Shown piece after piece: positions 25,315-34,731 of a DNA stretch of 39,889 nt (the first letter of the stretch is position 1; each line of letters opens with the position of its first letter). The translations under genes and the position numbers were made by a program. The DNA is taken from positions 1-39,889 of the forward strand of contig SCRL01000035.1 of the NCBI GenBank assembly GCA_004298065.1. Direction: 5' to 3'. The notes beneath the pieces were generated by a model, which was not told the origin of the DNA, made no database searches, and worked only from the letters and a program-made list of their open reading frames with translations. This stretch comes from Gammaproteobacteria bacterium. Lineage in GTDB: Bacteria; Pseudomonadota; Gammaproteobacteria; Acidiferrobacterales; Sulfurifustaceae.

Positions 25315-25547
25315 CCGAGATCATCGCGCTCGACGTCGTCCATCGGCCCGGTCCAGTCCTCGGGAGCCGCGATTGGCTCCAGATCGAGGGCATACCATTC
25401 CTCGAAGTCGAGTTCTTCCACGTCACCGTCGAAATGCTGGATCTCGACCGTGCGCTCCGTCTCGTCAATGGCCGTCACATGGAACTCCTGACCCTTGTTG
25501 AGATGGCGGTACCACTGCGACGCCCTGGGTTTCGGCTTTAAGGGCAT
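25185..25547 (-). CDS. Conserved hypothetical protein (DUF6763-like)
   Basis: The 120-residue protein has a conserved core GQEFHVTAIDETERTVEIQH, FDGDVEELDFEEWYALDLEP and APEDWTGPMDDVERDDLGYT, which I recall as a small proteobacterial family of unknown function (DUF6763). The tail is a run of Glu, Pro and Lys (EEEEKPQPGKEEEEPRGEEQ) and may be disordered. The 3-prime end lies across the truncated end of the DUF504-like gene. The first Met 25547 is used; no better start is evident. Confidence 0.7.
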   Translation of the reverse strand: MPLKPKPRASQWYRHLNKGQEFHVTAIDETERTVEIQHFDGDVEELDFEEWYALDLEPIAAPEDWTGPMDDVERDDLGYTETDMRGVDWTKPLREERAPPEEEEKPQPGKEEEEPRGEEQ

Positions 25548-25612
25548 GATCTATCTCCCGACACACTACCAACCATACTGCATCATCCTCACCGCCCCTC
25601 CCGGCCGGCACC

Positions 25613-25626
25613 TTGATATCCGTCAA
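25613..25626. promoter_or_regulatory. FNR/DNR-type box between DUF6763-like and prs genes
   Basis: TTGATATCCGTCAA has the same form as the boxes at 21325 and 24566. It is 53 bp before the ATG of the PRPP synthetase gene and 65 bp before the divergent gene, so it could serve either. Confidence 0.65.
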
Positions 25627-25679
25627 ATCACAGTCACCCCGCAAGCGATAGCGTGGTGCGGGCAAACGGAGGAACAGCG

Positions 25680-26669
25680 ATGCCGGGAACGCCGCTCGCG
25701 CTTTTTGCCCTCAATGCCACGCGCGCCCTCGGGTCGCACGTGGCGCAGGCACTGGGCGTGGCCTTGAGCGCGCACGAAGAACGCGAATTCGAGGATGGCG
25801 AACACAAAGCGCGCCCGCTCGAAAGCGTGCGCGGTCGCGATGCGTACGTGCTCCAGTCGCTGTACGCCGATGGCGCGCAGAGCGCCAACGACAAACTGGT
25901 GCGCCAGCTGTTTTTTCTCGGTTGTCTGCGCGACGCGGGTGCGGCGCGCGTCACCGCCGTGCTGCCCTATCTCGCCTACGCGCGCAAGGATGCCAGAACC
26001 CAGCCGCGCGACCCCGTGACCACGCGCTACGTCGCGCAACTGTTCGAGGCTGTTGGCGCGGATCGCGTCGTGGTGCTCGAGGCGCACAACCCGGCGGCGT
26101 TCCAGAACGCGTTCCGCTGTCGCACCGAGCATCTGACAACCACCCGGCTGTTCGCTGAACACTTTGCCGTGCTCCTGCGCGATGCGCCGAGTATCGCCGT
26201 GGTCTCGCCCGATGCCGGTGGCGTGAAGCGCGCCGAGCGCCTGCGCCAGGCGCTAGGCCGCAGGCTCGGGCGCGAGATTGGGCTCGGGTTTCTCGAAAAG
26301 GCGCGCGCCAAGGGTGTGATGCGCGGCGGGCGGCTGGTGGGCGAGGTGGGCGGCGCTGTGGTCGTGATCCTCGATGATCTCATCGGCACCGGCGGCACGC
26401 TTGTGCACGCCGCAAGCGCGTGCAAGGCAGCCGGCGCTGCGCGCATTTACACCGCCGCCACCCACGGGCTGTTCGTGGGCGGCACCACGGCGCTGCTCGA
26501 CGCCGCTGAGATCGAGAGCATTGCAATCACCGACAGCGTGCCACCCTTCCGCCTCGCGCCCGAGCTCGCCGCGCGCCGGCTCACGGTATTGCCGGTGGCG
26601 CCGCTGCTCGCCGAGGCCATCCGGCGTCTGCACACCGACGGCTCGCTGGTTGAGTTGCTTGAAGGCTAG
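25680..26669 (+). CDS. Divergent ribose-phosphate pyrophosphokinase
   Basis: ATG 25680 with GGAGG upstream gives 329 residues. The protein has the PRPP synthetase layout with FEDGEHKARPLESVRGRDAY, PYLAYARKDARTQPRDPVTT (catalytic flexible loop), VVSPDAGGVKRAERLRQALG and the PRPP loop VVVILDDLIGTGGT. It makes PRPP from ribose 5-phosphate and ATP. It differs from the housekeeping Prs in several conserved stretches and is the stress-cluster copy, perhaps serving the phosphoribosyltransferases encoded nearby. The symbol prs is withheld because the normal copy should be elsewhere. Confidence 0.88.
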   Translation: MPGTPLALFALNATRALGSHVAQALGVALSAHEEREFEDGEHKARPLESVRGRDAYVLQSLYADGAQSANDKLVRQLFFLGCLRDAGAARVTAVLPYLAYARKDARTQPRDPVTTRYVAQLFEAVGADRVVVLEAHNPAAFQNAFRCRTEHLTTTRLFAEHFAVLLRDAPSIAVVSPDAGGVKRAERLRQALGRRLGREIGLGFLEKARAKGVMRGGRLVGEVGGAVVVILDDLIGTGGTLVHAASACKAAGAARIYTAATHGLFVGGTTALLDAAEIESIAITDSVPPFRLAPELAARRLTVLPVAPLLAEAIRRLHTDGSLVELLEG

Positions 26670-26687
26670 GAACCGATAACAAAAAAA

Positions 26688-26760
26688 TTCACAGGATTAA
26701 GTCGTAAAGCTTTTTGGTTTTAATCTTGTTAATCCTGCGTAATCCTGTAAATCCTGTGAA
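26688..26760. terminator. Inverted and tandem ATCCTG repeat between convergent genes
   Basis: TTCACAGGATT (26688-26698) is the exact reverse complement of AATCCTGTGAA (26750-26760). Between them AATCCTG recurs three times with spacings of about 10 bp. With A- and T-runs on both sides it could terminate both the prs gene and the convergent kinase gene. The AATCCTG unit is of a type widely seen as dispersed repeats in environmental genomes. Confidence 0.6.
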
Positions 26761-26768
26761 ATGATTTT

Positions 26769-27803
26769 TTATTTACCGATCCACGCCACGTGGCGACGCG
26801 CGAGCCGCAGGTAGTCGGTCGCGAGCGCCTGCCAGCGCGGCCACGCGGAGGGGGCGAGTTCTTTCGTGTGCAGGATAGCAAGCCGCGAGCGCAGGCAGGC
26901 GCGGTAGGCGGCGTAGAAATGCAGCAACTCGTCCGGTGGGCGATCTCCCGTTGCCTCGCCGTAGCGTTCGAATAGCTCCACGCCCACGATCGGCGCACCT
27001 AAACGTTCGCATTCCATCGAAAGCGATGCCAACTCGTCGGCGGTGTCCACCAGACGGAACATGCGGTTGAATTCCAGGCGGTCGAACACGATCGGTTGCG
27101 TTTCGAGGCAAACATGTTCCGGGCGCAGGTCACCGTGGCCGTCAATGATGCGGCCATCCGCAACGCGCTGCGCGAACACGTCCCCGGCACGGTCAAGAAA
27201 GCGCGCAAGACGCACGCACACCCCGGCCACAAGCTCCACCGGCAACTTGAAGCGGGGATCGGCGAGCACCGCTGCATTGGCCTTGAGTTTGCGCGCGTAA
27301 TCCGCGCGATGCGTGGTGGCGTCGGTAAGCACCGGTGGGCAATCGCGATAAAACCGCGCCAGTACCTCGGCGAGGCGGCGGATTTCATCGGTCGTCGCGC
27401 TGCGGCTGCGCAGTCTCTGGTCGAGTATGTGCCCGGCCGGCAGGCGGCGCATCTTCACGAGCCATTCGACCGGCACGCCCGTACCGCCGAGAGCCAACCG
27501 ACCCTGCGCGTCAGTAGCGAGTGGCACAACATCCAGATAAACCCCGGGCGCGAGCACCTGATTGAGCGTCAGCTCCTCGCGACAGTTGCGCGCGCGTGCT
27601 TCAAGCGTGCTGAAATCGAGGTAGTCGTAACGCACCGGCTTCTTGAGCTTGTAGACATGCTCCGGCGTGAGAAACACATACGACATGTGGGTTTCGATGA
27701 CCTCTATATGCGCCGGGCGCTCGGGGTAGGCAGAAGACTCCCGCAGCGCCGCAACCTTGGCCGCGAGGTCCGGTGCGCGTGTGACGTTAATCGCCCGGTT
27801 CAT
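26769..27803 (-). CDS. APH-like kinase (aminoglycoside phosphotransferase family)
   Basis: The 344-residue protein has the phosphotransferase fold of the APH family: YKLKKPVRYDYLDFSTL with a candidate ATP-binding Lys, and the catalytic loop DGHGDLRPEHVCL with the Asp of the Brenner motif followed by FDRLEFN. Members of this group in stress clusters have unknown natural substrates; antibiotic resistance is not implied. The ATG overlaps the stop of the upstream hydrolase as ATGA, so both are translated together. Confidence 0.82.
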   Translation of the reverse strand: MNRAINVTRAPDLAAKVAALRESSAYPERPAHIEVIETHMSYVFLTPEHVYKLKKPVRYDYLDFSTLEARARNCREELTLNQVLAPGVYLDVVPLATDAQGRLALGGTGVPVEWLVKMRRLPAGHILDQRLRSRSATTDEIRRLAEVLARFYRDCPPVLTDATTHRADYARKLKANAAVLADPRFKLPVELVAGVCVRLARFLDRAGDVFAQRVADGRIIDGHGDLRPEHVCLETQPIVFDRLEFNRMFRLVDTADELASLSMECERLGAPIVGVELFERYGEATGDRPPDELLHFYAAYRACLRSRLAILHTKELAPSAWPRWQALATDYLRLARRHVAWIGK

Positions 27804-28456
27804 GGCCCGGCCTGGCGCAGGTGGCGCGTGAACCAGGCCGCCGCCTGGCGCGCGACCTCTTCGAGCGTGCCCGGCTCCTCGAACAGGTGGGTGGCGCCCG
27901 GGACGATGGAGAGCTCCTTCTCCGCGCGCAGCGCGGCATAGGCTTGGCGATTGAGCTGGATCACGACGTCGTCGTGGCCGCCGACGATCAGCAGTGTCGG
28001 CGCCGTCACGTTCGGCAACGCCGTCATGGCCATGTCCGGGCGCCCGCCGCGCGACACCACGGCGCGGATATCGCTACCCGGCTCCGCCGCTGCGCGCAAC
28101 GCCGCCGCGGCGCCGGTGCTGGCGCCGAAATAGCCAAGTGAGAGCCCGTGTGCCGCCGGTTGCTGCCGAATCCAGTGAGTGGCGCCGCGCAGCCGATGCG
28201 TCAGCAGGTCGATGTCGAAGCGGGTTTCGTACGTGTGGTCTTCGACCTCGGTGAGCAGGTCGAAAAGCAGCGTCGCGACGCCTTCGCGGCGCAGGTAATC
28301 GGCAACGAAGCGGTTACGGGTGCTTAAGCGGCTGCTGCCGCTGCCGTGCGCGAACAGCACCAGCCCGCACGACTGCGCCGGCAGCCCGAGCGTGCCGAGA
28401 TGCGTTTCGCCGTCGAGCGGGATGCGGATTTCCTGCTCCATTGCGCTGGACCGCAT
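27800..28456 (-). CDS. Alpha/beta hydrolase (dienelactone-hydrolase-like)
   Basis: The 218-residue alpha/beta hydrolase has the oxyanion-type FAHGSGSSRLSTRN, the nucleophile elbow GASTGAAAALRA (Ser), an Asp in GGHDDVV and the catalytic His in PGATHLFEEPG. Similar proteins are encoded next to phosphoribosyltransferases, Hsp20 and PRPP synthetase in stress clusters of other proteobacteria and may be fused to the phosphoribosyltransferase elsewhere. The substrate is unknown. GGGAGG lies four bases before ATG 28456, and an FNR-type box is centred about 67 bp upstream. Confidence 0.87.
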   Translation of the reverse strand: MRSSAMEQEIRIPLDGETHLGTLGLPAQSCGLVLFAHGSGSSRLSTRNRFVADYLRREGVATLLFDLLTEVEDHTYETRFDIDLLTHRLRGATHWIRQQPAAHGLSLGYFGASTGAAAALRAAAEPGSDIRAVVSRGGRPDMAMTALPNVTAPTLLIVGGHDDVVIQLNRQAYAALRAEKELSIVPGATHLFEEPGTLEEVARQAAAWFTRHLRQAGP

Positions 28457-28516
28457 GCGCCCTCCCTGCCGCGGGATTGGAATGCCGCCAGTATGAAGCG
28501 GCCGGCATGCCCGTCA

Positions 28517-28530
28517 TTGACGGGCATCAA
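28517..28530. promoter_or_regulatory. FNR/DNR-type box upstream of the hydrolase-kinase operon
   Basis: TTGACGGGCATCAA is the mirror form (TTGAC-N4-ATCAA) of the boxes at 21325, 24566 and 25613. Confidence 0.65.
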
Positions 28531-28556
28531 ACCGACAGACTGTTTTATGATTGTTC

Positions 28557-28633
28557 ACCACAGAGAACACGGAGAGCACGGAGAACGTTAAGTAATAAGG
28601 AAAACCCTCTGTGATCTCTGTGCCCTCTGTGGT
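28557..28633. repeat. CACAGAG-type inverted repeat
   Basis: ACCACAGAG (28557-28565) is mirrored by CTCTGTGGT (28625-28633). The left half has CACGGAGA units (AACACGGAGAGCACGGAG) and the right half CTCTGTG units, so the whole folds back on itself. Repeats of this type occur widely in environmental bacterial genomes. Confidence 0.6.
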
Positions 28634-28642
28634 TAAGAGCTC

Positions 28643-29227
28643 TTAGGGAATGGACGCGGTGACATAGCGGCTCACGCGAATGTCCGCCGCCCAGTAATCG
28701 GCCGGCAGCCCGGCCTTGCGCTTGAGGTGGCGCAGGAACTCGCGCGGCTCGGGCAACTGTTCCCACACCGACGGCAGGAACGTGCCGCGGCGCAGACCCG
28801 CCTGGAGAATCAGGCCGTCTACCCGCGGGCGCAACTGGCGCAACAAATCCTCCTCGGACGCGAACGCAACCGGTTCCGGCGCGCTCAACACCGAGATGTG
28901 GATGTCGAGGCGCCCGAACTCGGCGGGCGCGAGCGGCGGGAAGCGCGGGTCCTCGAACGCCGCCGCACGCGCGTTGTGCGCCACGTCTTCGACCAGCGTC
29001 CGGCGCACTTCGAGTGTGCCGATACAGCCGCGCAGCTCGCCACCCACGTGCAGCGTGACGAAGGTGGCACGCGGCGCACGCAGCGGCTCGGGATAGTCCG
29101 TCGCGCACACAGTCAGGCGCTCGCCGCCGAGGCCCTTTTCGATTGCGCTGCCTGCAAGCTCCAGAAGCGTGCGCCGGTGCTCGGGCGCGAAACCCTGCTG
29201 CCTTTCAACCAACGACATAAGCCCCAT
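28643..29227 (-). CDS. amrA: AmmeMemoRadiSam system protein A (AMMECR1 domain)
   Basis: AMMECR1 domain protein of 194 residues: the conserved core ELRGCIGTLEVRR, then AHNARAAAFEDPRFPPL, LDIHISVLSAPEP and the late DGLILQAGLRRGTFLP. These proteins occur with the MEMO1-like protein and a radical SAM enzyme in one system, whose reaction is not settled. The ATG overlaps the end of the preceding MEMO gene; 29227 and 29218 are both possible. The 3-prime end is followed by the CACAGAG-type repeat. Confidence 0.92.
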   Translation of the reverse strand: MGLMSLVERQQGFAPEHRRTLLELAGSAIEKGLGGERLTVCATDYPEPLRAPRATFVTLHVGGELRGCIGTLEVRRTLVEDVAHNARAAAFEDPRFPPLAPAEFGRLDIHISVLSAPEPVAFASEEDLLRQLRPRVDGLILQAGLRRGTFLPSVWEQLPEPREFLRHLKRKAGLPADYWAADIRVSRYVTASIP

Positions 29228-29990
29228 AACCCACCACCTGATCGCGCGGCCCGACGGTGTCGCCGGAGTTGCGCAGGTCGATCGTGTGCGCGTGCAACCC
29301 GCGCTTGCGCGCCACGTACAACAGGCCGTTCACCGGGTTGCGCCCGCAGGCGGCGTCATAGCCGATGTCTTCGTAGCGCAATGTCTCGATTGCCTGCGAC
29401 GTCGCGCGGTCGAGGCGCTGCGCCGTGGCGTAATCGTGGTAATGACTGAGATCGGAGCTGATGACGATCAGCGTCTCCGGACCGCCCCACAGGCGCTCCA
29501 GCACGTCGCCGACGGCTTGCGGCGTGGCATCGCCGACCACGAGCGGAATGAGCGCGAACTCGCCCACCGTTTCGAGCAGAAACGGCAGGTGCACTTCCAG
29601 ACTGTGTTCGCGCGCGTGCGCGCTGTCGAACACGCGTACCTGCGACAGGCCGGCAAGCAGCGTCTCGGCGTGCTTGTCGAGCGGGATGCGTCCGAGCGGC
29701 GTGTCGTAATAATCGGCGCTCGAAAGTGCCAGGCCCTCGAAACCGACGCGGTGCGAGGGCCCGAGCAGCACCACGCGCGCGATGCGCCCGCGCAGCGCTT
29801 TGAGACGCGCGTAGACGCTCGCCGCTACCGGGCCGGAATAGATGTAACCGGCGTGCGGCGCGATGATCGCCTTTGGCGCTGCCTCCTCGGCATGCACCGC
29901 ATCAAGAAAACCGTCCACCATCGTCCGCAGTTGCTTCGGATCGGCGGGATAGAACGAGCCGGCCACCGCCGGCGGGCGCGTGCCCGCCAT
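29205..29990 (-). CDS. amrB: AmmeMemoRadiSam system protein B (MEMO1 domain)
   Basis: 261 residues of the MEMO1 family, a fold related to class III dioxygenases. Seen are RPPAVAGSFYPADPKQLR, APHAGYIYSGPVAASVY, LLGPSHRVGFEGLALSSADY, EHSLEVHLPFL, and SSDLSHYHDY, including the His and Asp positions used for metal binding. AAGGAGG precedes ATG 29990. It is transcribed divergently from the radical SAM partner and with protein A on the same strand. Confidence 0.93.
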   Translation of the reverse strand: MAGTRPPAVAGSFYPADPKQLRTMVDGFLDAVHAEEAAPKAIIAPHAGYIYSGPVAASVYARLKALRGRIARVVLLGPSHRVGFEGLALSSADYYDTPLGRIPLDKHAETLLAGLSQVRVFDSAHAREHSLEVHLPFLLETVGEFALIPLVVGDATPQAVGDVLERLWGGPETLIVISSDLSHYHDYATAQRLDRATSQAIETLRYEDIGYDAACGRNPVNGLLYVARKRGLHAHTIDLRNSGDTVGPRDQVVGYGAYVVG

Positions 29991-30014
29991 AAAACCTCCT
30001 TATAAAAACATATT

Positions 30015-30053
30015 GCTTGAATAACATGAGCCCGTGGCGATGTATTTTCAAGC
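30015..30053. repeat. Inverted repeat in the divergent promoter region
   Basis: GCTTGAA (30015-30021) and TTCAAGC (30047-30053) face each other across 25 bp between the MEMO and radical SAM genes. The half-site resembles the arms of the palindrome at 24611 (CTTGAA/TTCAAG). A regulatory role is only possible. Confidence 0.3.
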
Positions 30054-30115
30054 ATACAATGCGGGCGTATCGTGATTTCGTTGGAATGTCACGGCCGCGG
30101 CCGCATTTATTCGAT

Positions 30116-31273
<1,158 letters not shown>

Positions 31274-31295
31274 AGGCCATACATTCCGCCCGCTA

Positions 31296-31309
31296 TTGAC
31301 GGGTGTCAA
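31296..31309. promoter_or_regulatory. FNR/DNR-type box upstream of the second phosphoribosyltransferase
   Basis: TTGACGGGTGTCAA is of the TTGAC-N4-GTCAA type, a fully symmetric version. It is centred about 42 bp before the ATG at 31345, the classical activating distance once a start of transcription is allowed for. Confidence 0.65.
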
Positions 31310-31344
31310 AGGTATGCCGAGGACGTGGTGCTATTCCATGCGCC

Positions 31345-32038
31345 ATGAATCCCGGCGCCGGACACGTCATCGAGCTGCCCGAGTTGCGTAACCGCGGGCA
31401 TGTCTTCCGCGATCGCGCGCACGCGGGCGAGGTGCTGGCCGGCATGCTCGCCGAGTACCGGGGCAGCGACGCGCTGGTACTCGGTATCGTCGCCGGCGGC
31501 GTGCCGGTGGCGGCGTCCCTTGCGCGCGCCCTGGGTCTCGCGCTCGACGTCGCGGTGGTGAGCAAGGTCACGTTGCCGTGGAACACCGAAATGGGCTACG
31601 GCGCGGTCGCCTATGACGGCACCCTGCGACTGAATGAAGACGTAGTTACCCGGATGGGACTCGGGCCGGCGGAAGTGGAAAAGGGCATCGCGCGCGCACG
31701 AGAAAGTGCACGACCGGCTGCAACGGTTTCGCGCGGGCCACCCCCTTGAGCTCACCGGTCGCGTCGCGATCGTGGTGGACGACGGTCTTGCCTCCGGCTT
31801 CACGCTGCTGACCGCCGTCGCCGCCGTGCGCAGCGGCCAACCCACGCGCTTGCTCGTCGCCGTTCCCACGGGCCATGGCGAGAGCGTGCAGCGCGTTGCC
31901 GGCGAAGTGGACGCGCTGTATTGTGCCAACGTGCGCACTTCGCTCGCCTTCGCCGTCGCCGACGCCTACGAACAGTGGTCCGACGTTTCCGAGGACGAGG
32001 CGCTGACGCTGCTGCGGATGGCACAATCGCCGCACTGA
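31345..32038 (+). pseudogene. Phosphoribosyltransferase, frameshifted
   Basis: The first part (ATG 31345, frame to about 31703) reads ELPELRNRGHVFRDRAHAGE, LVLGIVAGGVPVAASLARAL and RLNEDVVTRMGLGPAEVEKG. The second part, one frame over, reads VHDRLQRFRAGHPLELTGRV, AIVVDDGLASGFTLLTAV (PRPP loop) and SDVSEDEALTLLRMA. Together they make one complete phosphoribosyltransferase of the group found at 21426. The break is at GAGAAAGTG near 31703; one base too many (or two missing). Either a real pseudogene or a sequencing error in an A-run. It heads the run with archease and rtcB. Confidence 0.85.
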
Positions 32039-32041
32039 CGC

Positions 32042-32461
32042 ATGGCGACCGCCCGCTGGGAACACTTCGCGCACGAGGCCGATATGGGTGTGCGCGGCAT
32101 CGGCGCCACGAAGGAAGAAGCATTCGCGCAGGCGGCGCTGGCACTGATGGCCGTGATCACCGATCCCGTCACGGTCGCGGCGAACGAGGCGGTGACCATT
32201 GAGTGCCAGGCGCCGGACGACGAGCTGCTATTCGCCGACTGGCTCAACGCGCTGGTGTACGAAATGGCGACCCGCAAGATGCTTTTCAGCCGCTTCGAGG
32301 TGCGCATCGCCAACGGTGCGCTCACGGCCACCGCCTGGGGCGAGCGCACCGATCCCGCGCGCCATCGTCCGGCGGTCGAGATCAAGGGCGCGACCTATAC
32401 CGCGCTCAAGGTGGCGCGCGAAAACGGCGCATGGGTCGCGCAAACGGTTGTGGACGTTTGA
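32042..32461 (+). CDS. Archease (RtcB activator)
   Basis: The 139-residue protein matches archease: [49 protein letters not shown] and RFEVRI with the conserved acidic residues (Asp in HEADMG). Archease speeds up RtcB by promoting guanylation and multiple turnover. It begins 3 bp after the phosphoribosyltransferase remnant and ends 2 bp before rtcB, so the pair is co-translated. Confidence 0.93.
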   Translation: MATARWEHFAHEADMGVRGIGATKEEAFAQAALALMAVITDPVTVAANEAVTIECQAPDDELLFADWLNALVYEMATRKMLFSRFEVRIANGALTATAWGERTDPARHRPAVEIKGATYTALKVARENGAWVAQTVVDV

Positions 32462-32463
32462 TC

Positions 32464-33894
32464 ATGGACATCGGCCAGTTCATCCGTCGCTCCGAGTACG
32501 AATGGGAGATTGCTCCCCGCGGTGCCATGCGCGTGCCAGCGATAATCTATGCAAACGAACCTTTGATCCGCGCCATGGACCAGAAGGTCTACGAGCAGGT
32601 GGTGAACGTCGCCGCACTGCCGGGCATCGTGAAGGCGTCGTACGCCATGCCCGACGCGCACTGGGGTTATGGCTTTCCCATCGGCGGCGTTGCCGCCTTC
32701 GATCCCGATCAGGGCGGCGTGGTGTCGGCCGGCGGTGTCGGCTTCGACATCTCCTGCGGCGTGCGCTGCCTGCACACCGGGCTCGTCAAGGACGACATCC
32801 TGCCGGTGCAGAAGGCGCTCGCCGATATCCTGTACCACAAGATTCCCGCGGGCCTTGGATCGACCGGCGCGATCCACCTGAACGTCGCGGAGATGGAGGC
32901 GATGCTCACGGGCGGCGCCCGCTGGGCGGTCGAGCGCGGCTGGGGCGAGCCCGCCGATCTCGAACGCATCGAGGAAGGCGGCCAGATGAAGGGCGCCAAG
33001 CCCGATAACGTCTCGGAACACGCCAAAAAACGCCAGCGCGACGAGATGGGCACGCTCGGGAGCGGCAACCACTATCTCGAAGTGCAGGAAGTGACCGCGG
33101 TGTTCGACAGGACTATCGCCGATACTTTCGGCCTGAAACGAGGCGATATCGTGGTTATGATTCACTGCGGCTCGCGCGGTCTCGGCCACCAGATCGGCAC
33201 CGAGTTCCTCAAAAGAATGGTCATCGCCGCCGAGCAGCACGGCATTACCCTGCCCGACCGCGAGCTTGCGTGCGCCCCGATCAACTCCGACGTCGGCGAG
33301 GAATATCTCGGCGCCATGCGTGCCGCCATCAACTGCGCCCTCGCTAACCGCCAGATCCTCACCCACCTCGTGCGCGAATCGTTCGCGCACCTGCTGCCCA
33401 AGGCGAAGCTACCGCTGATTTACGACGTGTCGCACAATACCTGCAAGGTCGAGGACCACGTGATGGACGGCAAGCCGCGCAGGCTCTACGTGCACCGCAA
33501 GGGCGCGACGCGTGCCTTCGGCCCGGGGCATCCCGATATTCCCGAGGCGCTGCGCTCCGCCGGCCAGCCGGTGCTCATCGGCGGTTCCATGGGCACGGGC
33601 TCGTACGTGCTCGCCGGCACCAAGGAAGCCGAAACACGTTCGTTCTCCTCCGCCTGCCACGGCGCCGGGCGCGCCATGAGCCGGCACCAGGCATTCCGCA
33701 CCTGGAAGGGCCGGCAGGTGATCGATGAACTCGCCGCCCGTGGCATCTATATAAGGAGTCCGTCCTCGCGCGGCGTGGCCGAGGAGGCGCCGGGCGCGTA
33801 CAAGGACGTCTCGGCGGTGGTGGACGCGGCCGAACAGGCCGGCCTCGCGCGCAAGGTGGCGCGGGTCGAACCGCTGGTGTGCGTGAAGGGCTGA
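32464..33894 (+). CDS. rtcB: RNA 3-prime-phosphate/5-prime-OH ligase RtcB
   Basis: From ATG 32464 the enzyme has 476 residues, the usual size. It joins 2,3-cyclic or 3-phosphate ends with 5-OH ends using GTP and manganese. Motifs visible are MPDAHWGYGFPIGGVAAFDP, GGVGFDISCGVRC with the metal Cys, GSGNHYLEVQE, HCGSRGLGHQIG, the YDVSHN metal His and SACHGAGRAMSR with the guanylated His. The frame is open upstream to 32203 across archease, but the family start is 32464. Substrates in bacteria include tRNA or rRNA broken by toxins and stress. Confidence 0.97.
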   Translation: MDIGQFIRRSEYEWEIAPRGAMRVPAIIYANEPLIRAMDQKVYEQVVNVAALPGIVKASYAMPDAHWGYGFPIGGVAAFDPDQGGVVSAGGVGFDISCGVRCLHTGLVKDDILPVQKALADILYHKIPAGLGSTGAIHLNVAEMEAMLTGGARWAVERGWGEPADLERIEEGGQMKGAKPDNVSEHAKKRQRDEMGTLGSGNHYLEVQEVTAVFDRTIADTFGLKRGDIVVMIHCGSRGLGHQIGTEFLKRMVIAAEQHGITLPDRELACAPINSDVGEEYLGAMRAAINCALANRQILTHLVRESFAHLLPKAKLPLIYDVSHNTCKVEDHVMDGKPRRLYVHRKGATRAFGPGHPDIPEALRSAGQPVLIGGSMGTGSYVLAGTKEAETRSFSSACHGAGRAMSRHQAFRTWKGRQVIDELAARGIYIRSPSSRGVAEEAPGAYKDVSAVVDAAEQAGLARKVARVEPLVCVKG

Positions 33895-33897
33895 CCT

Positions 33898-34622
33898 TTG
33901 GCCGGCCACCTATATATAGGTACTAGCGGCTGGAACTACGACGAGCGGAGGGATGCCTTCTACCAAGAGACGCCAAAACGGGAATGGCTCGGCTTCTGCG
34001 CCCGGATCTTCTGCGCCGTCGAAATCAACGCGACCTTCTACCGCCTGCAAAGGCGCGAGACGTTCCGCCGCTGGCGCGCGGCGACACCCGAGGGCTTCCG
34101 GTACGCGCTCAAGGCCAACCGCTATCTCACGCACAACCGCAAGCTCGCCGATCCGCTCCAGGTAATCCGTGTTGAACGCGACCGGGCCTCCGCGCTGGCG
34201 CCGAAGCTTTCAGCCGTCCTGTGGCAACTGCCGGCGAAGTTCCCGAAGCACATGGCACGGCTCGAAAATTTTGCGCGCGCGCTGAATCGCTGGCGTACGG
34301 TACGCCACGCCATCGAGTTTCGCGATCCCTCCTGTTCGACGCCGAGGTGGCCGACTGCCTGCGCCGATACCGCATCGCCGTGTGCCAGTCGGACGCCGCT
34401 GACTGGCCGCTGTGGGACGCCGTCACTACCGACATGGTGTACGTCCGCCTGCATGGGCATACCCTCACCTACGCCTCGGGCTACAGCGACACGCAGCTCA
34501 AGGGATGGGTCGGGAAAATACGTCGCTGGCGACGGAAGGAATACGAAGTACACGTATACTTTAATAATGACGCCTTCGGTTATGCGCCTTTTAATGCGCT
34601 CAGCCTTCTTGCTCTTACTTGA
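33898..34622 (+). pseudogene. DUF72 family protein, frameshifted
   Basis: The first part starts TTG 33898 (MAGHLYIGTSGWNYDE), with CAVEINATFYRLQRRETFRR and VLWQLPAKFPKH; the second part, one frame over, has LLFDAEVADCLRRYRIAVCQ, TDMVYVRLHGHTLTYASGYS and LKGWVGKIRRW, then VHVYFNNDAFGYAPFNAL. The frames join at GATCCCTCCTGTTCGAC near 34335: adding one G (TCC-TGG-TTC) restores DPSWFDAEV. Only one deleted base, so it may be a recent mutation or an error. DUF72 proteins have a TIM-barrel-like fold and an unknown function. Confidence 0.85.
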
Positions 34623-34731
34623 AAACCATTGATACGGGATTCCAGGGAGGTCGGACATAGTGGATCGTCAACAAAAACAACAGTGCCACAATCCTTTAGT
34701 TTTTGCGAAGCGTCGCAGAAGAGGGGGCACC

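Noticed and set aside
26769-27803. Aminoglycoside resistance for the APH-like kinase
   Set aside because: Stress-cluster members of the fold have other, unknown substrates; no resistance-gene context.
30015-30053. A heat-shock sigma-32 promoter from CTTGAA at 30016
   Set aside because: No CCCCAT-like element at the proper distance.
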